Origin: Sandaracinaceae bacterium
GTDB lineage: Bacteria > Myxococcota_A > Polyangia > Polyangiales > Houyiibacteriaceae
Reading direction: 5' to 3'
DNA length: 64,000 nt
NCBI GenBank assembly: GCA_020633075.1
Contig: JACKEI010000002.1
Span: 496,001 to 560,000 of the forward strand
How positions within the stretch are numbered: the stretch's first letter is position 1; each line of letters begins with the position of its first letter. The notes under the pieces are model-generated. The model ran no database searches. It saw only the letters and a list, made by a program, of their open reading frames with translations, and was not told the DNA's origin. Shown here piece after piece: positions 1-8,845 of this stretch. Position numbers and translations under genes: made by a program.

Positions 1-211
1 GGCGTAGATGGAGGACATGCTGCGGTTAAGCCACGGGTTGGGGGCGGCGCGCAAGCACTGCCTTGCCGAATCGCGCGCTTGGTGGCGTCAATTAGGCACG
101 GCGTGTCATGTGCACCGGCCCATCCGCGGGCGGTCGCCGTGCTTGACCGCCGAACGCCCCCTGCGGTACTTCCTTTGACGCCTAAACCGGGCTTTTCCGA
201 GGAGACGCCGA
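1..211. other. Left-edge intergenic stretch with leader of the sensor gene
   Basis: No gene can be supported here. A purine-rich SD (GAGGAG at 199-204) sits 7 bases before the ATG at 212. A TTGACC at 143-148 could be a -35 box, but the matching -10 region is poor. An ATG on the minus strand ending at position 18 could begin a gene that leaves the window, but only six codons are visible, so it is not called. Confidence 0.4.
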
Positions 212-1675
212 ATGAGGCTGAAGATCATCGCAGGTAACGTGTTGTGGGTCATCGCGACGGGCTTGCTCGCCTTCTACGTGGTGCGCAGCAGCATCGTCGA
301 GCAGGCAGCCACGGACGTCGCCGACGAAACCCAGCGTAATTTCCAGGTACTGCAGCGCTCCTTCCGGCTCGCCGCGGGCGAATTCACGGAGCTCGTGCGA
401 GGCCGTGCCGCCACTCAAGAGGCCTCGAGCGTGTTCAACGCCAGCGGCACGGACAGCCTGCGCACGCGCGCACACAGCGTCGCGAACAGCGTGGCGTCGT
501 GGCTGGCGGACCCCGCACGTGGTCTCGGCGGGCGCCCCGAGATCGTCCTCATTACGGACGAGACTGGCCGCGTGCTGGCCCGCGACCTCGATCCGGAGCG
601 CATGTTCGACCAGCAGCTGACCCAGACCCTCCCGGTGCTGCGAGAGGTCTTGGAGGGGCGCGCCGTGCACACCCTCTGGCGCCAGCGCTCGGACAACAAG
701 GTGCTGCGCGTCGTTGCGGCGCCAATTCGCAGCGCGGACGGGCGCGTGATCGGCTCCATCATGGTCGGTTACGATCTGTCCAACGGCTTCGCCGAGTCGC
801 AGGCGTCCGTGCTCGGCCACGGGTCCGTGGGATACGTCGTGGAGGGCGTCTTCTACTCCGCCTCCGGGGAGCTCCCCGTGCTCGAGGCCGCGCTCGCGCA
901 GGAAGGGCCGTTCAAGGCCGCGGTCACCGAGTCGCTGGGCAGTCGCCAGACCAGCTCGCGCGTGGAGTTCACGGTCAACTCCGAGACCTTCCTCGGCATC
1001 TCGGGCCCGCTGCCGGGCGTGGACTCGATCCCCGCCGCGATGGTCTCGGTGGTGAACGCCAGCTCTCGCCTCGAGCGCGCCTCGGCCGCCAACATCGTCG
1101 TGCTCCTCACGCTCGTGGCCGCCCTGGGCGTCTTCATCTACAGCTTCCTCATCGGCACCAGCCTGCTGCAGCCCCTGGAGGCCATCGAAGACGGCGTGCT
1201 CAAGGTCATCAACGGTCGCACCGACTACCGCATCGACATCGCGGACGGTGAGTTCGGCGGCCTCGCCTACCGCATCAACCAGCTCATCAACATGCTCACC
1301 GGTGTGGAGGAGTCGGACGAAGAGGGGCACACCACCAGCAGCGGCACGTGGGGCGGGCAGACCGAGGGCGTGGCGGGCGCGACGGCGCCCACGGAAGCGG
1401 TCGCGGGGGAGTCCGCGGACGGAAGCGACGCCAACCTGGCCGCGCAGCTCGCTGCCGAGCCCGCCGCGCAGTACTACCAGCGCGTGTACAACGAGTACAT
1501 CGCAGCCAAGCAGGCGGCGGGTGAGGACGTGAGCAACATCGCGGCCGACCGCTTCATCGAGCGCCTGAAGGGTCAGGAGACCAGCATGGCGCAAAAGAAG
1601 GGCTGCCGGATGGTGCGTTTCCAGGTGCAGGCGGCCGACGGTCAGGTCTCGCTGAAGCCCGTCCTCATCAACTGA
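212..1675 (+). CDS. Membrane sensor protein with HAMP-like segment and MXAN_5187-type C-terminal domain
   Basis: A 487-residue inner-membrane protein. A first membrane helix (about residues 5-24) is followed by a roughly 265-residue extracytoplasmic region that looks like a cache-type sensor (VLARDLDPE, then IGSIMVGYDL). A second helix (about 294-314) leads into a HAMP-like segment (LQPLEAIEDG to about 370). A Gly/Thr/Ala-rich linker then joins a C-terminal domain of about 65 residues beginning YYQRVYNEYIAAK and ending in basic and aromatic residues. That last domain matches my recollection of the myxobacterial MXAN_5187 C-terminal family. There is no kinase or methyl-accepting domain, so the output is unknown. 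The start is supported by GAGGAG 7 bases upstream. The HEAT-repeat gene follows on the same strand. Confidence 0.8.
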   Translation: MRLKIIAGNVLWVIATGLLAFYVVRSSIVEQAATDVADETQRNFQVLQRSFRLAAGEFTELVRGRAATQEASSVFNASGTDSLRTRAHSVANSVASWLADPARGLGGRPEIVLITDETGRVLARDLDPERMFDQQLTQTLPVLREVLEGRAVHTLWRQRSDNKVLRVVAAPIRSADGRVIGSIMVGYDLSNGFAESQASVLGHGSVGYVVEGVFYSASGELPVLEAALAQEGPFKAAVTESLGSRQTSSRVEFTVNSETFLGISGPLPGVDSIPAAMVSVVNASSRLERASAANIVVLLTLVAALGVFIYSFLIGTSLLQPLEAIEDGVLKVINGRTDYRIDIADGEFGGLAYRINQLINMLTGVEESDEEGHTTSSGTWGGQTEGVAGATAPTEAVAGESADGSDANLAAQLAAEPAAQYYQRVYNEYIAAKQAAGEDVSNIAADRFIERLKGQETSMAQKKGCRMVRFQVQAADGQVSLKPVLIN

Positions 1676-1786
1676 GCCGAGCACCCGTCGTCACGCTCTC
1701 ACCCGGGCGGCGCGCGCGCCGCTCGGCTTGAGCGCGACCACGTGCCGGGTCATGCTCTCACTCGGCCCTCATCACGAGCGGAACAC

Positions 1787-2509
1787 ATGGGACTCCTGGA
1801 CATTTTCGCCAAGAAGGACAGCCCCGCGGCCATCAAGAAGCACGCGGCCCGGGTTGCCAACAAGCGCTCTCAGACCCCGGATAGATGGGAGTCGATCAAG
1901 GCTCTGCGCGAGGCTGGGGGGCAGGCGGCCGCAGAGGCGCTGCTGCCCCGCTTCGATTACAAGGTCGACCCCAGCATCTCCGACCGAGAGGAGAAGGACT
2001 ACGTCGTAGAGTGCCTGGTGCACATGGGCGACGCGGCGCTGCCCGCGGTTCGCGCGCACCTGCACAACTCGGACAGCATCGCGTGGCCCCTGCGCGTGCT
2101 GACGCAGCTGCTCGACGAGGACGGAGTCGTCACCGAGCTGCTCGCGGTCGCTGCGGACATGAGCGCCGAGTACGAGCGCTTTCCGGAGAAGAAGATCCAG
2201 GTGCTGGCGGAGCTCGAGGAGCGACGCGACCCGCGCATCGCGCCCGCCGTGCTGCCGTTCGTCCGCGACATGAACGAGAACGCGCGCTACCACGCGGTGG
2301 GCGCGCTGCTCCGCCAAGAGGAAGCCGCCGACTTCGTGGAGGGGGTCATGGACGCGTTCCTGGAAGAGGAGAGCGCCCGTATCCGTGCGACGGTGCTGGA
2401 CCGTCTCGCGGACGCCGGGCTAGGCGTGGGTCCGCGCCAGCCCGAGGTCGCCGCGCACATGCCTCCCGGCTACAAGCTGGACGCCGCAGGCGTGCCGCAG
2501 CGCACCTGA
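1787..2509 (+). CDS. HEAT-repeat protein
   Basis: A soluble protein of about 240 residues, predicted as stacked alpha-helical HEAT/ARM-type pairs. Alternating helices carry RW..IKALREAGG, then DREEKDYVVECLVHMGDAALPAVRAHL and later DPRIAPAVLPFV segments. The ATG at 1787 was chosen because it gives the compact N-terminus MGLLDIFAKKD; an in-frame ATG 15 codons upstream would add a Pro/Arg/His-rich leader with no SD. No catalytic motif is seen. Such proteins usually act as binding scaffolds. It lies 111 bases after the sensor gene and could be cotranscribed, but that is inference. Confidence 0.75.
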   Translation: MGLLDIFAKKDSPAAIKKHAARVANKRSQTPDRWESIKALREAGGQAAAEALLPRFDYKVDPSISDREEKDYVVECLVHMGDAALPAVRAHLHNSDSIAWPLRVLTQLLDEDGVVTELLAVAADMSAEYERFPEKKIQVLAELEERRDPRIAPAVLPFVRDMNENARYHAVGALLRQEEAADFVEGVMDAFLEEESARIRATVLDRLADAGLGVGPRQPEVAAHMPPGYKLDAAGVPQRT

Positions 2510-2542
2510 GCGGGCGCCGCGCGGCCTCCGCCGCCGCGGCCC

Positions 2543-3163
2543 TCAGCGCGTCAGACCGGGCAGCTCGAGGGTGAGGGAGAGCGCCCCGTCTTCCGCTTGG
2601 AGGCCGCCCAGCGCGAGCGCTTCCACCATGGCGGCGACGCTCCCCGTGGTCATCCGCGCCCGCAGCGCCGGGACGCTGCGCAGGTCCACGCGGAAGAGGT
2701 CGTCCGCCTCCTTGTCCACGAACACGCCGCGGCCATCGGGCGCGGCGCCCCCGAGCGCCACCGACCAGAGCGTGTGGGCCACCACGGCGGCCACGGCGGC
2801 GACCAGCTCCGGCACGTGGCGCTCACGACCCATGCTGGCGGGCTCTACCCGGAACACGATCTCCTTGGCGCCCCGCGGCGCGAAGCGCACGTCCCAGGGC
2901 ACCAGCCCCAGCTCCACGTGCGCGCCGTCGTCGAAGGTCGCGTCGATGCGCACGCGCCCCTCCTGGCACGACACGGAGGCCTCCCGGACGCCCTCGGCGT
3001 GCGCGATGACGCGCGTCAGGGCCTCGTCCGGGACGCGCGCCTGCCGCTGCGCGACATCCGTCAGCAGCTTGCGCGCCGCCGTCACGGGGCCGCTCGTGAG
3101 CGTGCGCTGGGCTTGGTCGCCCACCCGCCGCACCAAGCTCCGCAGGCGGTCCTTGCGGCTCAC
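2543..3163 (-). CDS. Hypothetical protein coupled to the radical SAM gene
   Basis: A 206-residue soluble protein with no family that I recognise. It begins with a basic helix (MSRKDRLRSLVRRVGDQ), followed by an alternating alpha/beta body (VRIDATFDDGAHVELGLVPWDVRF) and a long alanine/valine-rich helix. The GTG start overlaps the stop of the upstream radical SAM gene by 4 bases (GTGA), which indicates translational coupling and a shared transcript. The segment between residues 45 and 100 resembles small lipid- or ligand-binding alpha/beta folds only loosely. There is no signal peptide and no membrane helix. Confidence 0.7.
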   Translation of the reverse strand: MSRKDRLRSLVRRVGDQAQRTLTSGPVTAARKLLTDVAQRQARVPDEALTRVIAHAEGVREASVSCQEGRVRIDATFDDGAHVELGLVPWDVRFAPRGAKEIVFRVEPASMGRERHVPELVAAVAAVVAHTLWSVALGGAAPDGRGVFVDKEADDLFRVDLRSVPALRARMTTGSVAAMVEALALGGLQAEDGALSLTLELPGLTR

Positions 3164-6111
3164 GTGAGGGCCTCGCCGGGCGTCACGCCGTCCTGGTCGT
3201 GGCGGGTCTCGTGGCTGTGCTCCTCCTGCTCGTCGCTGGCATCGGCGTCTCCGTCCTCCGGCTCCCCCTCACGGCGGGAGCGAGACGGTGCGTTGCGAAA
3301 CGCGGCCAGCTCCATGGGGGTGTGTCGTTGGCCGTCGCGCACCCCGAAGAGGCCGCTGCGGACGAAGCGAATGGGCAGGTCTTCGATGTTCTCGAGGCCC
3401 AGGAGCGCGGCCATCACCTCCGTCGGCTTGGCGCTGCCCTCGGGGCGCATCCAGGTGACGAAGCGCACGGGGATGAGGTCCCCGACGAGACCGGCGGCGT
3501 CCAGCGCGTCCTGGCCGACACCCGGCGCCACGTCACGCAGGATGCCGCCCACGTCGATGACGCGCCCGATGCCCTTCACGCGCCGCGTGACGGTCAGCGG
3601 GGCGCGCGCCGCCTGTGTTTGGACGCGCTCGAACAGCGCGGCCTCGGAGTCGAAGCCCAGCGCGGTCAGGGCCGCACGCGGGATGGCCGCCACCCACTCG
3701 GCCTCTTCCAGGATCCGCCCGAGCGCCGGGTCGTTGGGGCCCAGCACGCGCGCGCCCGTGAAGTGGACGCCCTCGAAGGCCACGCCGTTCAGCCGCTCCA
3801 GCAGGGCGTCCACGCCCTCTTCGCTGACCGCTCCCGCGCGCAGCTTGAGGTCCAGGAACTCACCCAAGCTGGGAATCCCGAGGGAGAGCGCGGGGGAGAA
3901 GGTCATCTCCGGTCGCGGGTGGAAGCCCTCCGTGTAGTAGAGCGGCATGTCCAGCTGGCGGAACATGCGGGGGAAGAGGCGCACCAGGTCCAGGTGACCT
4001 TGGAACGCGAAGCGTCCGGTCTTCAGGAACGACAGCCGCAGGCGCATGCGGTCGCCCTGGCTCGCCCGGGTGTGGGGCACCTGCACGTAGGGCGTGGGGG
4101 CCCCGTCGCGCGCCTCCGTCTCCTCGGCGGAGTCCGCGTCGGCGGTGGTGTCCGCCGTTGCGGTGACCAGGACGCGACGCTCTTCGGCGCCCAGCACGCG
4201 CAGCCGCACCAGCCGCTCCTCGCGCATCTCGGTCATGTCGCACGCGATGCCGCAGTCGTAGCAAACCAGCCGCCGCGTGTCCTGCGTGGCCTCGGCGACG
4301 TTGGTGTGGTGCACGAACATACCGGCGGCCTTGCCGCACGGTGGGCTCAGGCGGTTCTTCAGCGCCTTCCGGTACTCGCGCGCCAGGAAGCCGTCCTCCA
4401 AGCCTACGTCCAGGTGGTCCCAGGGCAGACGCGCGGTCACGGGCAAGGTCCCCAGCAGGGCCTCGGTGTCGATCTGGTGCGCGGCCATCGCGTCGCTCCA
4501 GACGTCCAGCTCCATCTGGTCGTCCCACGAGTCGAAGCGGCAGCCGCCGTCGAACGCGTCCGAGATGACCTGCGCCAAGCGGCGGTCACCGCGCGCGAGC
4601 ACACCCTCCAGCCATGAGCCCTTGCTGTCGTGCACCTTGAGCTGCACCTTCGACCGCCGGGCCGCGTCGCGCAGGATGCGCTGCTTGCGCCGCACCTCGT
4701 CGTAGCCGTTCATGGCCGCCCACTGGAAGGGCGTGTGGGGCTTGGGGACGAAGGTGGACACGCTCACGGTCACCTGCCCACGGTTGTCCCCACGCGCCTG
4801 GGCGCCGCGCTTCCACGCGTTGTGCCCCGTCCAGACGATGCCCTCCACGTCCTCGTCCTCCTCCGTGGGGAGGCCGATCATGAAGTAGAGCTTCATCTTC
4901 TTCCAGCCGCGCGAGAACACGCGCTGGGCCGTCTCCAGCAGCTGCTCCTCGGTGACGTTCTTGTTCACCACGTCGCGCATGCGCTGCGTGCCCGCCTCGG
5001 GCGCGAAGGTCAGCCCGCCCGCCCGCTGCGACTTCATGTCGTCCAGGACGTCCTCGCTCAGGCCATAGGCGCGCAGCGAGCTGACGCTCACGTTCACGCG
5101 CTGCCCCTCGAGCGCCTCCATGGTCTTCTGCACCAGGGGCGCGATGGCGCTGTAGTCCGCGGTGGAGAGCGAGGTCAGCGAGGCCTCGTCGTAGCCACCC
5201 TTGCGGACGGAGTCCACGATGGTGTCGATGATCTGCTGCGGGCCGCGCTCGCGCACGGGGCGGTAGATCATGCCGGCCTGGCAGAACCTGCAGCCCTCGG
5301 TGCAGCCGCGCGCGACCTCGACGGAGACGCGGTCGAAGATGGTCTCGGTGGCGGCGACGGGCCCCTCCGACGGGAAGGGATACTCGTCCAGGTTCGCGAT
5401 GAAGGTGCGCTCCACCGGGTACGGCGCCTCCGGGTGACCGGGCTCCACGACGAGGAGGCCCGTGTCGGGGGAGAGGACCGTCTCGTACAGGGCGGGCACG
5501 TACAGGCCGCCCAGCTTGGCGAGGGCCACCAGACGCTCGGCGCGCGGCACCCCGGCGTCACGCAGCGCGGCCCAGGTGAGCATGAGCTCCGGGAGCTTGG
5601 CCTCACCGTCGCCGATCAAGAAGACGTCGATGAAGGGCGCGATGGGCTCCGCGTGCGTGGCGACAGGGCCGCCCGCGATGACCAGCGGGTCCTGCTCGCC
5701 GCGCTCGTGCGACCAGCGGGGGATACCGCCCAGCTCCATCATCTGGAGGATGTTGGTGTAGGTCAGCTCGAACTGCAGCGAGAAGCCCACGATGTCGAAG
5801 TCGCGCAGCGGGCGCGCCGTCTCGAGCGAGAGCAGCGGCACCTGGTGCTGGCGCAGCTTGGCCTCCATGTCCGGCCACACGGCGTAGGCCCGCTCGGCCA
5901 GGAGCTTGGGGTGCCCGTTGATGAGCCCGTACAGGATCTTGTAGCCCAGGTGGCTCATCCCGATCTCGTACATGTCGGGGAACGCCAAGCAGACGCGGCA
6001 GGAGGCGGCGTCCCAGTCCTTGTGGATCTCACCGGGCTCCCCACCCAGGTACCGGGCGGGGGCCTTCACGTCGTGGAGGAACGGTAGATAGGGGTGTTCG
6101 CGGCGGTCCAT
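3160..6111 (-). CDS. Radical SAM protein fused to a DUF2344 domain (TIGR03960/TIGR03936 type)
   Basis: About 983 residues. The N-terminal part resembles the TIGR03960 family (HPYLPFLHDVKAP opening, then the MYEIGMSHLGYKILYGLIN region of the cobalamin-binding-like domain). The radical SAM iron-sulfur motif CTEGCRFC spans residues 270-277, with the three cysteines at 270, 274 and 277. From about residue 685 a DUF2344 domain follows (RLSFLKTGRFAFQGHLDL, then YTEGFHPRPEMTFSPAL), and the protein ends in an acidic, low-complexity tail. In many bacteria the two parts are separate neighbouring genes, often beside RNase E/G; no RNase gene is seen here. The substrate is unknown. The ATG at 6111 matches the family N-terminus; the longest frame adds 19 unlikely residues. 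Confidence 0.88.
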   Translation of the reverse strand: MDRREHPYLPFLHDVKAPARYLGGEPGEIHKDWDAASCRVCLAFPDMYEIGMSHLGYKILYGLINGHPKLLAERAYAVWPDMEAKLRQHQVPLLSLETARPLRDFDIVGFSLQFELTYTNILQMMELGGIPRWSHERGEQDPLVIAGGPVATHAEPIAPFIDVFLIGDGEAKLPELMLTWAALRDAGVPRAERLVALAKLGGLYVPALYETVLSPDTGLLVVEPGHPEAPYPVERTFIANLDEYPFPSEGPVAATETIFDRVSVEVARGCTEGCRFCQAGMIYRPVRERGPQQIIDTIVDSVRKGGYDEASLTSLSTADYSAIAPLVQKTMEALEGQRVNVSVSSLRAYGLSEDVLDDMKSQRAGGLTFAPEAGTQRMRDVVNKNVTEEQLLETAQRVFSRGWKKMKLYFMIGLPTEEDEDVEGIVWTGHNAWKRGAQARGDNRGQVTVSVSTFVPKPHTPFQWAAMNGYDEVRRKQRILRDAARRSKVQLKVHDSKGSWLEGVLARGDRRLAQVISDAFDGGCRFDSWDDQMELDVWSDAMAAHQIDTEALLGTLPVTARLPWDHLDVGLEDGFLAREYRKALKNRLSPPCGKAAGMFVHHTNVAEATQDTRRLVCYDCGIACDMTEMREERLVRLRVLGAEERRVLVTATADTTADADSAEETEARDGAPTPYVQVPHTRASQGDRMRLRLSFLKTGRFAFQGHLDLVRLFPRMFRQLDMPLYYTEGFHPRPEMTFSPALSLGIPSLGEFLDLKLRAGAVSEEGVDALLERLNGVAFEGVHFTGARVLGPNDPALGRILEEAEWVAAIPRAALTALGFDSEAALFERVQTQAARAPLTVTRRVKGIGRVIDVGGILRDVAPGVGQDALDAAGLVGDLIPVRFVTWMRPEGSAKPTEVMAALLGLENIEDLPIRFVRSGLFGVRDGQRHTPMELAAFRNAPSRSRREGEPEDGDADASDEQEEHSHETRHDQDGVTPGEALT

Positions 6112-6187
6112 GGATCCGATTTCTGTGCGGTGAGCGGGTGCCCCTGTCAACCGCCCCCGCCCGCCCACTGGGCGCGCCGCGAGCCGC

Positions 6188-7936
6188 CTACAGCGTGTCC
6201 CAGCCGAACTTGCCGTGCTCGAAGGCGTGGTCCGAAAGGGCCTTGATGTGCTCGTCGTCGTTGTCGTCGATCTTGCGGAAGTTCGCGCGGATGCGGCTCC
6301 CCGCGCGCCCCGCGAAGACCTCGAGGATGCGCAGCTGTGTCTCGACGTCGCTGGCCTTGGCCTCGATGGCGGCGTTGACGCGCGCCATGACCGACGCCCA
6401 CACGAAGAGGTCGATCATGATCTCGGCGAGGCGGTTGGACGCGAACTGCTTCCCGATGATGTCCTTGCCGTGCTTGCGCAGGATGCGGTCCACGGCGCTG
6501 GCCAGCTCGCGCGTGGCCTGCTCGAAGGCCTCCGCGTGCTTGCCCAGCTCGGGCGCCAGCTTGGTGAAGTGCGTGCCCTTCACGCGCGCGCCCGTCGCCA
6601 GCTGCGCGTGCTTCGCGGCGTAGTCCTGGAGCACGCCGAAGCCCTTGATGGGCGCCGAGAAGATGGACTTGCGGACGCTCACCAGCTCCTTCAGCTGCGA
6701 GGCCACGCCGTCCATGCCGTTCAGCGCGATGAAGAGGCGCAGGATGTCGTTGGTGCCCTCGAAGATGCGGTTGATGCGGCAGTCGCGCAGCATGCGCTCG
6801 TAGGGGAACTCGCACATGAAGCCGTTGCCACCCGCGATCTGCAGGCCCTCGTCCACGGTGCGCCAGAGGGCCTCGGTGGCGTACACCTTCGAGATGGCGG
6901 CCTCCACGGCGTAGTCCTCGAAGCCCTCGTCCACCAAGCCGGCCACGACGCTCACCACGGCCTCCGCCGCGTAGCAGTCCACCACCATGTGTCCGATCTT
7001 GCGGCGCACGAGGCCGTACTCGGCGATGGGCTTCCCGAACTGCTTGCGCTCGCTGGCCTGCGCGGTGGCCAGCTCGATGATCTTCTTCATGGCCCCCACG
7101 GACCCGCCGCCCAGGCCGGTGCGGCCGGAGTTGAGGATCTTCATGGCCACCTTGAAGCCCTGGCCCACCTCGCCCAGCACGTTGGCGGCAGGGACGCGCA
7201 CGCTGTCGAAGGCCACCGTGGTGGTGGAGCTCGCGCGCAGGCCCATCTTGTCCTCGTGCGGCCCGACGCTGACCCCCTCCATGTCGCTGGTGACCAGGAA
7301 GGCGGTCATGCCGCCCTTGCGGCCCTCGTCGGTCTTGGCGAAGACCGTGAAGAAGCTCGCGATGCCACCGTTGGTGATCCAGAGCTTGTTGCCGTCCAGC
7401 ACCCACTCGTCGCCCTCGCGGGTCGCCTTGGTGGTGATGGAGGCCGCGTCGGAGCCAGCACCCGGCTCGGTCAGGCAGAAGGCCGCGATCATCTCGCCCG
7501 TGGCCAGCTTCGGGTAGAAGCGCGCGTTCTGCTTCTCGTTCCCGAAGAGCAGGAGCCCGCGCATGCCGATGGAGCTGTGCGCGCCGATGGTCACCGCAGT
7601 GGACGCGTCGTACTTGGCGACCTCTTGCAGCGCGCGCGAGTACGCCATGCTGCCGAAGCCGAGGCCCCCGTGCTCTTCGGGGATGACCAGGCCGAACGCG
7701 CCGAACTCCTTGAGCTCCTCGATGAAGCTCTCCGGGAAGTGCCCCTCGCGGTCCCAGTGGCGAAAGTCCTCGGTGTGCGCGCCGAGCATGCTGCCGAGGG
7801 CCTCGGCCACGCCGCGCAGCGTCTCCTTCTCGTCCTCGCTCATCTCCGGGAAGGGCAACAGCACGTCCTCTTCGATCTGGCCCATGCAGAGAGAGCGCAT
7901 GAAGCTGACGGACTTGTCGGTTTCGCTGTGGGACAT
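6188..7936 (-). CDS. Acyl-CoA dehydrogenase, long/very-long-chain type
   Basis: A 582-residue FAD enzyme of fatty-acid beta-oxidation that would oxidise acyl-CoA to the trans-2-enoyl-CoA. The flavin/substrate signature FCLTEPGAGSDAASI and the WITNGG segment are present. The catalytic base is expected in IFEGTNDILRLF, at Glu393. The extra C-terminal helical domain of about 150 residues and the overall length resemble the VLCAD/ACAD9 branch rather than the 380-residue short- and medium-chain enzymes. GAGGAG lies 8 bases before the ATG. It probably works with the electron transfer flavoprotein. The thiolase at 16.2 kb could act in the same pathway but is not in the same operon. Confidence 0.93.
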   Translation of the reverse strand: MSHSETDKSVSFMRSLCMGQIEEDVLLPFPEMSEDEKETLRGVAEALGSMLGAHTEDFRHWDREGHFPESFIEELKEFGAFGLVIPEEHGGLGFGSMAYSRALQEVAKYDASTAVTIGAHSSIGMRGLLLFGNEKQNARFYPKLATGEMIAAFCLTEPGAGSDAASITTKATREGDEWVLDGNKLWITNGGIASFFTVFAKTDEGRKGGMTAFLVTSDMEGVSVGPHEDKMGLRASSTTTVAFDSVRVPAANVLGEVGQGFKVAMKILNSGRTGLGGGSVGAMKKIIELATAQASERKQFGKPIAEYGLVRRKIGHMVVDCYAAEAVVSVVAGLVDEGFEDYAVEAAISKVYATEALWRTVDEGLQIAGGNGFMCEFPYERMLRDCRINRIFEGTNDILRLFIALNGMDGVASQLKELVSVRKSIFSAPIKGFGVLQDYAAKHAQLATGARVKGTHFTKLAPELGKHAEAFEQATRELASAVDRILRKHGKDIIGKQFASNRLAEIMIDLFVWASVMARVNAAIEAKASDVETQLRILEVFAGRAGSRIRANFRKIDDNDDEHIKALSDHAFEHGKFGWDTL

Positions 7937-7966
7937 TCTAGACTCCTCGGGGGTTGGCTGCAGGGG

Positions 7967-8635
7967 TCACTCGGCGGGCATACGCCAGAGGTTCACCTGG
8001 AAGGGGTTTGGGCTGCGTGACGCGTCGAACGCGCCGACGGGCAAGAGCGCGCTCACGAGGTGCACCGTGACGCCAGGGCAGGCGAGGTCCGGGCGCACGA
8101 GGTACGCGGGGCCCACCTGCGTCGCGCCGCGCTCGAGCGCGACCGTCACGGTGGTGCGCTGCTGATCCAAGAGCTCGACGCTGCCCGCCTCGAGCAACGC
8201 AGCGGAAGACATGGTGCCCATGGTGAAGTGCCCAGCGACCCAGTTGCGGAGCGCCGCGGGGTCGTCGCGGAGAGACGCGTCGAAGGCCCGCATGGCGCCG
8301 TTGGTGGGCACGAACACGGTGCCTCCCTGCATCTCCTCGAGGGTCTGCTCCATGCGCGTGGGACCGAGCAGCGCCACGAAGTCGCTGGCCTCGGGCACCT
8401 GGCGCAGCGCGGTCAGCGGAGTCTCGCACGCGCTCGACCACGGCTGCACGGCGGGCGGTCCCTGTGTGGCTGCGCCGGCGCCGTCCGCGTCGGATTCGCC
8501 CCCCGCGAAGCCATCGCGACCGTCGGCTGTGTCCCGCGGCCCAGCGCCACCGCAGCCGAACAGCGCCGAGGCGCAGGCCGTCACGGAGGAGATTGCCAAC
8601 ACGGCTGCGAGCGCGACACGTGGCGTCAGACCCAT
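7967..8635 (-). CDS. FAS1 (fasciclin)-domain lipoprotein
   Basis: A 222-residue secreted lipoprotein. The hydrophobic leader ends in a lipobox-like LFGCGG (residues 25-30; an upstream SVTAC is an alternative cysteine). An acidic Gly/Asp/Ala-rich spacer follows. The rest looks like one FAS1 domain: TVFVPTNGAMRAF is the usual H1-like strand and helix, LRNWVAGHFTMG the following helix, and TVHLVSALL resembles the end of the domain. FAS1 proteins generally mediate adhesion at the cell surface. It lies 30 bases downstream of nothing on its own strand and is divergent from the small membrane gene at 8738. The FAS1 call is moderately sure. Confidence 0.7.
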   Translation of the reverse strand: MGLTPRVALAAVLAISSVTACASALFGCGGAGPRDTADGRDGFAGGESDADGAGAATQGPPAVQPWSSACETPLTALRQVPEASDFVALLGPTRMEQTLEEMQGGTVFVPTNGAMRAFDASLRDDPAALRNWVAGHFTMGTMSSAALLEAGSVELLDQQRTTVTVALERGATQVGPAYLVRPDLACPGVTVHLVSALLPVGAFDASRSPNPFQVNLWRMPAE

Positions 8636-8737
8636 CCCGACACGCTACACGCGTTCTCGTATCGGTTCCACCGGCGCGAGTGGTATCGTCGGGCGCAGCA
8701 GGCCGGCGCGTGGGCTGGTCTCGAAGGAGGAGCGAGC

Positions 8738-8845
8738 ATGGGTCAAGGAGGAAGCGGTTTCGGTGGCATCATCGGTCTCGTCGTGGTGCTGGCGGTGTTG
8801 AACGGCGTGTCTTGGGCCTTCGACCTCGGATGGACCTTCTACTGA
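8738..8845 (+). CDS. Small single-pass membrane protein, 35 residues
   Basis: The reading frame encodes a Gly-rich N-terminus (MGQGGSGFGG), one strongly hydrophobic helix (IIGLVVVLAVLNGVSWAF, about residues 11-28) and a short tail ending in GWTFY. The ATG is preceded by AAGGAGGAG about 7 bases upstream, close to a perfect SD and stronger than that of most genes here. Its 3' end overlaps the start of the methyltransferase-like gene at 8830 by 16 bases in another frame, which suggests translational coupling. Function is unknown; a small regulator or subunit of the following membrane enzyme is possible. Confidence 0.72.
   Translation: MGQGGSGFGGIIGLVVVLAVLNGVSWAFDLGWTFY

Noticed and set aside
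1..18. Minus-strand ATG ending at base 18 as the start of a gene leaving the window
   Set aside because: Only six codons visible and no SD upstream.
182..1684. 500-residue open frame on the minus strand opposite the sensor gene
   Set aside because: Composition is Arg/His/Gly/Val-rich without domain pattern, and it is the mirror of a clearly coding frame; in such GC-rich DNA long antisense frames arise by codon bias.
4630..6087. 485-residue plus-strand frame opposite the radical SAM gene
   Set aside because: Shadow frame of a gene with an intact CxxxCxxC motif on the other strand.
6215..8020. 601-residue plus-strand frame opposite the acyl-CoA dehydrogenase gene
   Set aside because: Same reason as other shadow frames; no start signal and no motif.
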